The notes beneath the pieces are model-generated. The model did no database searches and was not told the DNA's origin. It saw only the letters and a list, made by a program, of their open reading frames with translations. The position numbers were made by a program, and so were the translations under genes. From Saccharomyces mikatae IFO 1815 (taxonomy: Eukaryota; Ascomycota; Saccharomycetes; Saccharomycetales; Saccharomycetaceae), in NCBI RefSeq assembly GCF_947241705.1, contig NC_079261.1, forward strand, positions 186,001-250,000: a DNA stretch of 64,000 bases, given 5' to 3'. Position 1 is the first letter of the stretch, and each line of letters starts with the position of its first letter. This document shows positions 25,032-34,994 of this stretch, one piece after another.

Positions 25032-25271
25032 GTACGTATTTTTTTCAAAGAAGATAAGTCGAGCTTTTTTTTCACTATTTTTTAACTTTACTTGTTCATA
25101 TACAAGTTTTTATATGTACGCTTACGCTACGACAATAGATAAAATTCGAACATGTTTGAAAGGATAGAGTGTTGCTATATTTATAGATTTATTTATTGCT
25201 CCCAAAAGTGTATCTCAACATTTTCTTTTGCAGCTTTGCTTTGGTAATCTAAGTGTGGGTGACATTTTAAA

Positions 25272-25279
25272 TCCGCGGC
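25272..25279. promoter_or_regulatory. Pdr1/Yrm1-type site (TCCGCGGC)
   Basis: One mismatch from the perfect palindrome TCCGCGGA, 241 bp upstream of the YGR035C start. Confidence 0.6.
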
Positions 25280-25438
25280 TCACCCTTAAGCTTTTCTACA
25301 CATGGTCTATTATATCCAGAAGCTCCGCCAAGTATCCGTGGAAAAGGGTCTTATTCTGCCGTAGGAAGCTTCTTCTCGAAAAAAAGCGAGATAACCTGCG
25401 GCGCTCTCATAAAACCCGGGCGACGACGAATCTTTCCC

Positions 25439-25446
25439 TCCGCGGA
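25439..25446. promoter_or_regulatory. Perfect PDRE palindrome (TCCGCGGA)
   Basis: An exact pleiotropic drug response element, followed by A to give the Yrm1-preferred TCCGCGGAA. It lies 408 bp upstream of YGR035C and downstream of the CAX4 end, so YGR035C is the only likely target. The rest of the 705 bp region 25032-25736 shows nothing else I can name. Confidence 0.7.
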
Positions 25447-25736
25447 ACTATGAATCTGCGCCGTCAACCAAGTATTATCTCCGCAGTTGGTGATACCCAC
25501 TTTTCTTCATTTATTTATCGTGACCTTTATTTGCAATGTCATAGACCTTTAGGATTGCTGTCATCATATACATTTCTTCCTTTGAAGGAAATAATCTTGG
25601 CTGGCAATTGCGACAAACCACTCTTGCACGTGATTTTAAGAGATATATAGGCTAATTCAGTTTGCTAAGTTCTATCTAATTATACCAAACTCAAGATTAT
25701 TTACGATACAATGAAAGAAAACGACGGGCATTAAAT

Positions 25737-26456
25737 CTACTCTGTTTTGGATTTGATATTGAAAGGTTGCTGATTTAACTTTTTCCAGTATACTTCATAC
25801 CTCTCTTTCAGCGTCACGGGTGCCAGGTTATAGGAATCTGTCATGTAAAATAACTTGGCAATGCGTAGTTTCAGAAACCAATTAATTAAGCCCAGTTCTC
25901 TTATGATGCCAAGTATAACAAAATAAAGTGCGCCAGTTAGTGCTCCCACACTGAATCCGACGATTACTTGGTCCAGGTTGTGGTAGTGAAGGTAAACTCT
26001 GGAAAAGCAAACACAGAACGACAATAAGGCCAGTCCACTGAAAAAAATGCATTTTTCGTAAACGTTAAGATTTCTCCATGAAGTATATATTTTCAAGGAG
26101 TTGTAAGTAAAGCAAAATCCCATGAATTGGGAATGTGCGCTGGGCATTCCATAACCAGATCTTATAGTGTCATTTTGGAATGATACTCCGAACGATACAG
26201 GACGTGGTTGTTTTATTATATTCTTGATCACGTTGTTAAAAATTTCGTTTGTTAGCTGGCCGAAGGCCACAATGCAGGCTTCTAATTCTCTTGTGATGAT
26301 AAACCACGACAAATAAAAAGACAATACTAGGATAGGCATCAGCGAGAAATATGCGCTCAGAAATGATAAAAAGTCATCGGAGTCATAAAGGATGTATGTG
26401 TCATCGAACGGTATGACGTTTGGATTAGGATTTATAGCGGCAGCGGTGTTGTTCAT
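25737..26456 (-). CDS. CAX4: Dolichyl pyrophosphate phosphatase
   Basis: 239 residues, the S. cerevisiae length. It removes a phosphate from dolichyl pyrophosphate in the ER lumen and so recycles the carrier for N-glycosylation. The three PAP2 phosphatase motifs are present: K-x6-RP in KNIIKQPRP (about 78-86), SAH in GMPSAHSQ (about 103-110) and SRVYLHYHNLDQ (about 152-163). Hydrophobic segments lie at about 28-55, 110-150 and 165-190. First Met used. Confidence 0.95.
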   Translation of the reverse strand: MNNTAAAINPNPNVIPFDDTYILYDSDDFLSFLSAYFSLMPILVLSFYLSWFIITRELEACIVAFGQLTNEIFNNVIKNIIKQPRPVSFGVSFQNDTIRSGYGMPSAHSQFMGFCFTYNSLKIYTSWRNLNVYEKCIFFSGLALLSFCVCFSRVYLHYHNLDQVIVGFSVGALTGALYFVILGIIRELGLINWFLKLRIAKLFYMTDSYNLAPVTLKERYEVYWKKLNQQPFNIKSKTE

Positions 26457-27325
26457 GATTTGATCTGATTCAAACTAATTGTTATGTAAAATTCGGATGT
26501 TTGATAAAAAAAGATGGCAGGTAAGAATCCTAAAGCAGAACGAACGAAAAGAAAAGAAAGAATTTAAAGTGATCGGATTTCGACAATCACTTTGTCCACT
26601 TTTGATGGGTGTTTAACGACCGAGTAATGAATATCCTATGTGGTATTTCACAGCATACAAACATTTCTTTTTCTTGCTACTTTTCCAACAAGAAAATTTA
26701 GATTTTCTCAAAAACCCGAACTCTCCTATCCCATGCACACACTACTACGTAAAGACAGATTTTAACCCCACTCTAAAAAAAGTGTTAGAATATCTAAAAG
26801 CACACCAAATTCAAGCCAGAATCTAAACTTTGCACTTCGATCGGAGCTATGTACCTTTGGTCTAGCCGTTGTCCTCATAAAAAATGTACTTTTTTGCAAA
26901 GCAATGAATGCACTGTTTTTGCCGCCATGAAATAGAACTGTGTGTGAGGCTGGCAGAGGTCATGAATGCAGTATAAATGGCTCCACTAACAAGTGTGCGC
27001 TTAAATCACAGAATATGTAGGTAATTTATGGTGCCTCTTTCTGTTGCTTCTTGCTGTGTTCATTATTGATATGGCCGGCATTGATTATTTGTATGTTTAA
27101 ACCCCTAATTTCGATTCAGTGTCGAATAAATCACCGAAACTTTAAATTAGACAGAAAAGATATGCATTTTCTAACATAGTTTTGCCTCGTCCCGACTGGT
27201 ATGGGCTATGGGCATTTACAAATGTATATAAGTTATGTTCGTAAAGCTGATAGAATATAGCAAATGGAAGATAAATAAGAAAAATCAAACCGGAGTCTTC
27301 TAACAGACGTTCGTACGCCTTTGTC
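26457..27325. other. Intergenic region CAX4 / ACB1, no gene seen
   Basis: 869 bp: the CAX4 promoter on the left and the ACB1 3' end on the right. A 62-codon ORF at 26638-26826 has no recognisable family and is treated as chance. Confidence 0.5.
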
Positions 27326-27589
27326 CTAAGAAGAGTACTTGGCAATCAATTGATCAACAAGGGCAATGTATTCCTTTTCGGCATCCTCCTGAGATTTACC
27401 TTTCAAGTTTTCCCAAGCTTCCCACTTGTAACGGTCTTTCATATTGAAAATGCCTGGCTTTTCCTTGTCGTTATCACCCACAGTAGCTTGCTTGTACAGA
27501 GCATATAATTCTAATAATTCATCGGTGGAGGGCTTTGTTGGGAGCTCATTGACGGCCTTGGCCTTTTCTTCGAATAATTGTGAAACCAT
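27326..27589 (-). CDS. ACB1: Acyl-CoA-binding protein
   Basis: 87 residues, identical to S. cerevisiae Acb1 as recalled. The cytosolic four-helix protein carries long-chain acyl-CoA between synthase, elongases and acyltransferases. The family core is clear (YALYKQATVGD, about 28-38, and KDRYKWEAWENLKG, about 51-64, with ligand-contacting Tyr and Lys). The start MVSQLFEEK (27589) is chosen; an in-frame Met 21 codons upstream would add a basic tail not found in the family. Confidence 0.97.
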   Translation of the reverse strand: MVSQLFEEKAKAVNELPTKPSTDELLELYALYKQATVGDNDKEKPGIFNMKDRYKWEAWENLKGKSQEDAEKEYIALVDQLIAKYSS

Positions 27590-28264
27590 GTTGTTAAAAA
27601 TACTAGTTTGATTGATTGTAAGCCTGAATTTCTTCTTTCTTATGTTCCTCACAATCGATTAATTTACGTTACCATATACTTCCTAGACGACCAATTGATC
27701 CGTGTTAGCTATATATATGGCGGTCATGGGGAGTTGGCTTGAAGCTGTTGAGTTTGCGGACGTGTTAGATAGCGCGCAGAGCTGCCGTCGCCACCCGCCT
27801 TCAGGCACAAAGAACTTGTCTTTTTCAACGACCATTTCTAGTAGTATGTTTAAGTACGAGAGTTGGCGGAATATGATATGGAATGAAATATATTAATGGG
27901 TAGTTCGCAATAGGCTTCATGTTCCGCACAAATTATAGGTAACCTGCATACCACATTCTGGTTCTGCTGATAGACTTGAGTAGGTAAGTCATTTTATACC
28001 AGTAAGGCGTTACCCGTCCACTATCGGGTATAAAGTTATGCTTATGCTTTTACTGGAAGACCTTAAAAAACTATCATGAGATCTTGCCTTCAAGTTACCA
28101 ATTCAAAACCCTTACGGAACAAGAAAAGAAAAACAGATCGGGAGCATCTTCTGTTTGATCTTTTTTTTTAGTTCTTCTGCTAGGTTTTTTAGTAGCTTGC
28201 GTATTCCCTCCAAAGAGTACAATTGTTCTTCTTTTATATTCTACTGCATTTTTCCAGTTAGTTA
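27590..28264. promoter_or_regulatory. Divergent promoter ACB1 / ORM1
   Basis: 675 bp between divergent starts. Only short chance ORFs (27702-27896 on + and the start of 28095-28373 on -) are seen; no binding site assigned. Confidence 0.5.
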
Positions 28265-28933
28265 ATGACGGAACTAGATTATCGAGGTGTTGGTCAGGCG
28301 GCCTCCACCTCTTATGGTCGAGATCAACCGGACTTAAAGCCGTTCCCCTCTGCGGGCAGTACCTCTTCATCAATTAGAACGACAGAACCTGTGAAAGATC
28401 ATAGGAGAAGACGCTCTTCCAGTATAATTTCACATGTGGAACCAGAGACCTTTGAAGATGAAAATGACCAGCAACTTCTACCGAATATGAATGCTACGTG
28501 GGTAGACCAACGTGGGGCTTGGATTATTCATGTAGTCATTATCATACTGCTGAAGCTATTCTATAATTTGTTTCCTGGTGTTACCGCGGAATGGTCGTGG
28601 ACTTTGACCAATATGACTTATGTTATTGGATCCTATGTTATGTTTCACCTAATTAAAGGTACTCCCTTTGATTTTAACGGCGGTGCTTATGACAATTTGA
28701 CAATGTGGGAGCAAATTGATGACGAGACTTTATATACTCCTTCGAGGAAATTTTTGATCATTGTTCCGATTGTGCTATTCTTAGTCAGTACTCATTATGC
28801 TCATTATGGTTTGAAGTTATTTTCATGGAATTGTTTTTTGACAACCTTTGGTGCTATTGTTCCGAAGTTACCTGTCACTCATAGATTGAGAATTTCCATC
28901 CCTGGTATCACAGGTCGTGCACAAATCAGTTGA
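28265..28933 (+). CDS. ORM1: ORMDL-family regulator of serine palmitoyltransferase
   Basis: 222 residues, the S. cerevisiae length. It inhibits serine palmitoyltransferase in the ER within the SPOTS complex and sets sphingolipid levels. The N-terminal cytosolic tail carries the basic Ser cluster RRRRSSSIISH (about residues 44-54), the known target of Ypk1 phosphorylation that releases inhibition. The ORMDL domain follows from about residue 72 (NATWVDQRGAWIIHV) with hydrophobic segments at about 82-102, 110-130, 155-175 and 180-195. Close to ORM2, but the position identifies ORM1. Confidence 0.95.
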   Translation: MTELDYRGVGQAASTSYGRDQPDLKPFPSAGSTSSSIRTTEPVKDHRRRRSSSIISHVEPETFEDENDQQLLPNMNATWVDQRGAWIIHVVIIILLKLFYNLFPGVTAEWSWTLTNMTYVIGSYVMFHLIKGTPFDFNGGAYDNLTMWEQIDDETLYTPSRKFLIIVPIVLFLVSTHYAHYGLKLFSWNCFLTTFGAIVPKLPVTHRLRISIPGITGRAQIS

Positions 28934-29179
28934 AGGCAGTTTGTTTTAAACCGGTGTTTGATATTATTTGCTATAATTTTTATTTAGTGAGCCAAGAATT
29001 TAAGAAGCTGTAGATTGACACCTTCAAAAAATATTTGTTGATAATTTATCTAACTCATATAATCATACGCTATATCTCGAGAACAGATAACTACGATGGG
29101 TAAAGTTTCAAATTGTAAGGTCTCAAAGGTATCACAAATACTTACACTTCTTGCAGCAATTAAAAAGTGCTAAAAATAA

Positions 29180-29261
29180 CGACAACTGCAGGACTCGAAC
29201 CTGCGCGGGCAGAGCCCAAAAGATTTCTAATCTTTCGCCTTAACCACTCGGCCAAGTTGCC
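29180..29261 (-). tRNA. tRNA-Ser (AGA)
   Basis: 82 nt on the minus strand: 5' GGCAACTTGGCCGAG, anticodon AGA in GATTAGAAATC, a long variable arm, B box GGTTCGAGTCC and 3' ...GTTGTCG. No intron. Its upstream side, 14 bp away, is packed with nested LTRs (29276 onward), the expected Ty3 target position. Confidence 0.97.
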
Positions 29262-29275
29262 AACTTATATGTTTA

Positions 29276-29622
29276 TGTTGTATCTTAAGATGAGATACGT
29301 CAGTATGACAATACATCATTCTAAACGTTCATAAAACACATATGAAACAATCTTATAACGAAACGAACAGATTGAACAACATAAGGTAAAACTCTGCTTT
29401 TCCGAGCTGAACTAATCAAATGTATAAATACCTGAACAATTAGTTAGATCCGAGATTCCGCGCTTCCACTATTTAGTATAAACCATATCTTATATAATAT
29501 ATAGGATAAGTAACATCCCGTGAATTAAGTTGATAAGTCGTTTTGACAATAAGTTACTTCCCTAAGATAGTATATTAGGATTGTCAAGACATCCCGGTAT
29601 TACTCGAGCCCGTAATACAACA
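29276..29622 (-). repeat. Solo sigma (Ty3) LTR, younger copy
   Basis: 347 bp matching sigma, ends TGTTGTAT...ATACAACA, oriented minus. Flanked by a perfect 5 bp duplication GTTTA (29271-29275 and 29623-29627). It starts 15 bp from the tRNA-Ser 5' end, the known Ty3 integration point at the Pol III start site. Confidence 0.95.
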
Positions 29623-29780
29623 GTTTATGTTTTGTATCAAGATTGCATACCTCACTATGACAACACATCATTCTAAATGTTCATAAAACACATATGAAAC
29701 AGTCTTATAACGAAACGAACAGATTGAGCAACATAAGACAAAACTCTGCCTCCCTGAGTCGTACTAAACAAATGTATAAA

Positions 29781-30446
29781 TGTTGATAATTAGTTGTTTA
29801 GTAAGTTGTAATAATTAAGAATAGTCGTTCCTTCTTAATCTATATAAGAGAGGTATATAAAACACACGCTGATTGGTTATATTAAACCAAAAGGTTCAGA
29901 CATAAATCAGAGTGTTGATGATAAGTGTTGGAATGAAAATCAACTATCGTCTATCAACTAGTAGTCATACTACTAGTACATTATCATATACGGTGTTAGA
30001 AGATGACATAAGTTATGAGAAGCGGTCATCGAAATAAGTGGAAGCTGAAATGCAAGGATTGATAATGTAATAGGATAATGACTGACAATATATAAAATGA
30101 CAATAAAAGCATATACAGAATTATGTAGAATTACGAGTTCCATTTATTGGATTCCTATATCCTCGAGGAGAACTTCTAGTATATCTACATACCTAATATT
30201 ATTGCCTTTATCAACAATGGAATCCCAACAATCATCTCAAAATTCGCCAATCTCTCAATAAGAGTTTGGTGATAACTCCTCTTCTTATATAATAAGTTCT
30301 GATCAATTAATAGATCTTTATCTCATTACTGCAGTAAATTCTATTATTAGAATTTTTCTACTTCAATTTATACGAAGACGTATAGTTGCAATAACTTAAT
30401 CCAATTTATACGAATAGGTGTATAGTAGTAATCACTTATTCCAACA
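29781..30446 (-). repeat. Solo Ty4-family LTR (short class), interrupted, inside the older sigma
   Basis: Ends TGTTGATAAT...ATTCCAACA, flanked by a perfect 5 bp duplication ATAAA (29776-29780 and 30447-30451). Net length 329 bp, as in the Ty4-family element at 768-6806, to which it is very similar. A delta is inserted at 29926. Confidence 0.95.
29926..30257 (+). repeat. Solo delta LTR inside the Ty4-family LTR
   Basis: A complete 332 bp delta, TGTTGGAATGAAAATC...AATCTCTCA, with a perfect 5 bp duplication ATAAG (29921-29925 and 30258-30262). It is nearly identical to the LTR of the Ty1-like element at 438-767, so both come from the same recent burst. Confidence 0.96.
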
Positions 30447-30645
30447 ATAAATACCTGAACAATTAGTTAGATCCGAGATTCCGCGCTTCCACTGTTTAGT
30501 ATAAACCATATCTTATATAATATATATGATGAGTAACGTCCCGTGAATCAAGTTGATAAGTCGTTTTGACAACAACTTACTTCACTGAAACCATATACTA
30601 GGTTCGTCAAGACACCCTAGTATTACTAGAGCACGTAATACTTCA

Positions 30646-31029
30646 GTTGATTGGCACGTCACAAGCTTGAAATTTAAGTATAAAGAAACTCTAATCTGAA
30701 CTAATTCTTGTTGCTCTATTTTTATGAATCTTATTTTGCACTGTAGTTTGGTGGGGCACCACTATTTACATCTTTGTTTATGTCATTGTTTGACTAGAGT
30801 GTCTTCGTTTGTTTAAGATGCAGTAAGCAATTACCCGTTTGAGTAATTACCAGTGTTTCACCTGCAAAATAGCCGTTACTGTTTAAAGAATTTTATCCTG
30901 TTTCAGCTATGAACACTATTATTAGGGCAACACCTGTACTTAATATATATAAAAGAACTTAGAATGTAAACAATTGTTGTTTTTTTTCTGTCTCTATAAG
31001 AATTTAGTTATTTTTATGGCAACCGCTTC
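30646..31029. other. Spacer between LTRs, nothing recognised
   Basis: About 380 bp of AT-rich DNA with no ORF or RNA gene that I recognise. Confidence 0.45.
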
Positions 31030-31318
31030 AATTCCATTGTCGATAAAGGCAATATTATTAGGTATATAGAATATACTAGAATTCCTCCTCGAGGATATAG
31101 GAATCCAATAAATGGAACTCGTAATTCTAAATAATAATGAATTTGTTTGTTCTCTTGTTTTATACGTTATCATTCATTATCATAATACATTATCAATTCT
31201 TGCGTTTCAGCTTCCACTAAATTCGATGACTGTTTCTTATCGTTTTACCTCACGTTTTAACACCATATATGATAATATACTAGTAACATGATTACTAGTC
31301 AATAGATGGCTGATACAT
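31030..31318 (-). repeat. Old delta LTR, both ends worn
   Basis: About 289 bp of delta in minus orientation (ATTCCATTGTCGATAAAGG at the left, CTAGTCAATAGATGG at the right). The terminal TCTCA and TGTTGG sequences cannot be found and many bases differ from the young delta, so it is old. Confidence 0.85.
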
Positions 31319-32908
31319 TTCCCTCTAAGCCACATATGAGGATACCGTTTTTTTATTGATAAATTATTATACTATGGGTAGTTATACTATCGACCATAGA
31401 CTGTATCATCGCTACTCATTGTTCTTGTACCATCCTAATATTTCCCCAAGTACGGAAATCATCAACAACAAATTGACTGTAACACTTAGAATCCTCATAG
31501 CACAGTGATACGAGCCTTGTTGCCATTCACCCACTTTATGCCAAGTCGCCACATGGAGAGAGTCTCCCCACTTGGGTAAGCTTATGTGGAAACATTCAGA
31601 AGAAACTTCTCAGCATCCGTCAATTTTATCATGTCGATCAACCAGTGGAGGTTGATTGACACAGTTAAAATTGCCATCACCAATAAAAATAAAAGGCTCC
31701 GAAGTTCTCTCATCTGTACTTCTCACGGACCATTCACGTTTACTAAAGGACGGGATAATGGTTTATAGCTGCTGTCTTAACTATTAAAGGGAACTTTAAA
31801 GTACTTCAATTGTATCACCATGTAAGATACTGCTATTAGCGCTACCTTATTTTTTCATCGGGTATTGTGTTTACCATTTGTCAGTTTTATATTGAGAATG
31901 TGAATCATGTTATGGAATTAAGCGAATCAATACAATCTCTTCATACGTACGCACCCTAAAATACAAGCCTCTTTTACCTCTTTTTAAATTGGCAACTAGT
32001 AAACAATCAATAATTGTACATAATACAAACGAATTGTCCTTGCACCCTTTCGTTTGGTGTTCGTGACATATCAAAAACATATAAATGAATTTTATAATAG
32101 TTGAAAGTTACGACAAGTATAAATTTTCAAACAACCGTGGTTTGAGCTCAATCTCGTCTTTAGTAGAGATATGAGTAGGAAAGGCGGAATTGTCATCTTA
32201 TAATGACAGTTTTTGAGTTTATGTTTTGTTTTCTTTTTTCTTGTTATTGTTTCAATTGGATTATTCTCAACTGAAAAGTAAATACAAATAATATCTATTA
32301 CGTATATCCTGAAAATGAGAGGAAACAGGAACCAACAAATTACGGATATTTGGCCAAAATTTAGAGAGAAGGCTTGTTTGTTTAATGATAAGAGAATTGA
32401 AAGATGTTACTTTATACCAGTTTTGTACTACTAGACTTATTATAAGAAAGAAAAAAAATAGCAATAACTATGTTTCACCTTTAAAGGCTACTTCAAAATT
32501 CCTCAACCATTAAAGCAGTTTACTCTTTAAAGTTCAAGCTTTGGACCTCTTTCGTCCACATTCCTGACTTTTCACATTCAAAACGCGCTTGAAAGTTGTT
32601 AGAAATTTGCAGATCGAGACATTTCTATATATTATGCATATTTGTAAAAATATACAAGTAGTTTCGAAAGGTGTCAAGTTATTGCATTTCCATCTGACTA
32701 AAAGTAAGACCACAATAGACATATATCCTGCTTTACGGTGATCAAGTTTCTCGAACTGTGCTCTTTTCTTTCTTTTCCCCTTTTCCAGTTGATCCAGATC
32801 AAGGCCGACTAAAAATCTAACATTCTCTGAAGCCTCTTTTTAAAAGAAGACAAAAGTCGTTTTTAGAAAAGGTTGACTTCTCTTCATCTTTACTCCAATA
32901 ATTTCAAA
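31319..32908. other. Large intergenic region before KSS1, no gene seen
   Basis: About 1.6 kb. Small ORFs at 31586-31768 (+) and on the minus strand at 32267-32464 and 32534-32722 show no family. The right part serves as the KSS1 promoter, with a pyrimidine-rich tract at 32762-32787. Confidence 0.45.
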
Positions 32909-34015
32909 ATGGCCAGAACAATAACTTTTGATATTCCCTCTCAGTATAAACTTGTAGATTTGATAGGTGAGGGTGCGTACGGAACAGTGTGCTCAGCTAT
33001 TCATAAGCCTTCCGGCATAAAGGTCGCCATCAAGAAAATTCAACCATTTAGCAAAAAATTGTTTGTAACAAGAACTATACGTGAGATCAAACTTTTACGT
33101 TATTTCCATGAACACGAAAATATAATAAGTATATTGGATAAAGTAAGACCAGTATCTATAGACAAACTAAACGCTGTCTATTTGGTCGAAGAGTTAATGG
33201 AAACTGACTTACAAAAAGTTATTAATAACCAAAATAGCGGTTCCTCTACTTTAAGTGATGACCATGTTCAATACTTCACATACCAAATCCTAAGGGCTTT
33301 AAAGTCTATCCATAGCGCACAGGTTATCCACAGAGATATCAAACCATCAAACCTATTACTAAACTCTAATTGTGATCTCAAAGTTTGCGATTTTGGGTTG
33401 GCTAGGTGCTTAGCTAGTAGCAGTGATTCAAGAGAAACCTTGGTAGGATTTATGACGGAGTATGTGGCAACTCGATGGTACAGGGCACCCGAAATAATGT
33501 TAACATTCCAAGAATACACGACCGCAATGGATATCTGGTCATGCGGATGCATTTTGGCTGAAATGATTTCTGGGAAACCGTTATTCCCAGGAAGAGACTA
33601 TCACCATCAATTATGGCTGATTCTGGAAGTCCTGGGAACTCCGTCTTTTGAAGACTTTAACCAAATAAAATCCAAGAGAGCTAAAGAGTATATAGCAAAT
33701 TTACCGATGAGGCCACCTTTGCCATGGGAGACTGTATGTTCGAAGACGGGTTTAAATCCCGATATGATAGATCTGCTAAACAAAATGCTCCAATTCAACC
33801 CTGACAAAAGAATAAGTGCAGCAGAAGCTTTGAGACATCCTTACTTGGCAATGTACCATGATCCAAGCGACGAACCGGAATATCCTCCACTTAATTTGGA
33901 CGACGAATTCTGGAAACTGGATAACAAGATAATGCGTCCAGGAGAGGAGGAAGAAGTACCCATAGAAGTACTTAAAGACATGCTTTACGATGAACTGATG
34001 AAGACCATGGAATAA
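32909..34015 (+). CDS. KSS1: Filamentous-growth MAP kinase
   Basis: 368 residues, the S. cerevisiae length. MAP kinase of the filamentous growth pathway, activated by Ste7 and acting on Ste12/Tec1 and Dig1/2; it also acts in mating. Features: Gly loop GEGAYG (about 20-25), catalytic Lys in VAIKKI, HRDIKPSN catalytic loop, DFG and the MAPK activation lip TEY (about 183-185) in GFMTEYVATRWYRAPE. About half a dozen residues differ from S. cerevisiae as recalled, none in these motifs. The start MARTITFDIP is chosen over an in-frame Met 12 codons upstream. Confidence 0.97.
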   Translation: MARTITFDIPSQYKLVDLIGEGAYGTVCSAIHKPSGIKVAIKKIQPFSKKLFVTRTIREIKLLRYFHEHENIISILDKVRPVSIDKLNAVYLVEELMETDLQKVINNQNSGSSTLSDDHVQYFTYQILRALKSIHSAQVIHRDIKPSNLLLNSNCDLKVCDFGLARCLASSSDSRETLVGFMTEYVATRWYRAPEIMLTFQEYTTAMDIWSCGCILAEMISGKPLFPGRDYHHQLWLILEVLGTPSFEDFNQIKSKRAKEYIANLPMRPPLPWETVCSKTGLNPDMIDLLNKMLQFNPDKRISAAEALRHPYLAMYHDPSDEPEYPPLNLDDEFWKLDNKIMRPGEEEEVPIEVLKDMLYDELMKTME

Positions 34016-34990
34016 TATTCACGATAGTACTATTTCCATGCTCAGAGTATCCTTTTCATACCCAGCTTACCTAGGAGATTATCTCAGTCTGTAGTCAATA
34101 CGTAAATAAAAGGCTTCAAAATAAGTATGCGCGATGCATGCAAACAAGAAACTGCAAGGAATGGATAGGCCTGACACCGCAGCGATTTTTTTACCAGCAA
34201 AAAGTGCAAGAAATGCGGCTTTGTACATCTCTACGCCGCTTTGCCTAAACTGGAAATGCAGAGAAAAAAACCAGCCATTGCGTGCTGGAGGACTAACACG
34301 ACTGCAATTAAATAGGTAATATCAACAATCTCCATCCAGCATCATCAGCACTGTATGGTCTCCCAGCAGACCTTGAAGTTGTACTTCCCATCTTGAAGCA
34401 TTATGTAGAAGCATTATGTTTACCGGGTTTGTTTGTTTTTGTTAGATGTAGCATTTTTCTTTTCGAAGTGGTCGCACCTACGTAAATTTACCACTAGCAC
34501 CCAGCCGGAGATGATCTAAAAGCTAATATCTCTAGAGGAGACAAACTCTGTGCTTTTTATCTCGCATTATTATATATGCAAGAACGGATTAAACTATAGT
34601 TATAAAGTTTTACTGTAACCGCCAGATATGTACACTGACATGTTAGTGAATGCCAGTATAATTTCTTCACTCTAGCATACTATTATCCTTGCATCAAGCG
34701 ATTCTATTTTACCCTTGTTTCTCAAAGGTAACAAAGGATCATTACTACTAATATCAAAGATTATAGTACGCTTTAAACATTCGTTATTTGTCATAATTCG
34801 GCCTGCCGCCATCTCCTATTACAAAACCCTCATTATTCTTTGATTTCATTTACAAACTTTTCACTTTCACATACCAAAGTGTCCGCTCATTTGACAGCAT
34901 AGTTTCTTTTCTCACTATTAAAGATATCATCCAACATTGTACAATTATCATATTTTTCTCTCACTAAAAATTCAGTTTATATCCCATGAA
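34016..34990. other. Intergenic region KSS1 / BUD9
   Basis: 975 bp, with KSS1 3' sequence and the BUD9 promoter. An ORF at 34134-34319 shows no family. No binding site is assigned. Confidence 0.45.
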
Positions 34991-34994
34991 ATGA
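34986..34994 (+). other. Two-codon uORF overlapping the BUD9 start
   Basis: The sequence ATGAAATGA encodes Met-Lys-stop. Its TGA (34992-34994) overlaps the BUD9 ATG (34991-34993). Ribosomes that start at the upstream ATG end directly on the main start codon. Confidence 0.6.

Larger units (their letters stand above)
29628..30645 (-). repeat. Solo sigma (Ty3) LTR, older copy, interrupted
   Basis: A second sigma LTR begins directly after the right duplication of the first one. Without the nested insertion and its 5 bp duplication it is 347 bp, exactly the length of its neighbour. Its left flank is GTTTA (29623-29627) and its right flank GTTGA (30646-30650), the same target with one change. It is visibly more diverged, so it is older. 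A Ty4-family LTR (29781-30446) lies inside it. Confidence 0.93.

Noticed and set aside
26638-26826. 62-codon ORF between CAX4 and ACB1
   Set aside because: Starts with ATG but has no recognisable domain, lies in a promoter region, and no gene is known at this position.
31586-31768. 60-codon ORF upstream of KSS1
   Set aside because: No domain, no known gene at this position; the long AT-rich interval yields such ORFs by chance.
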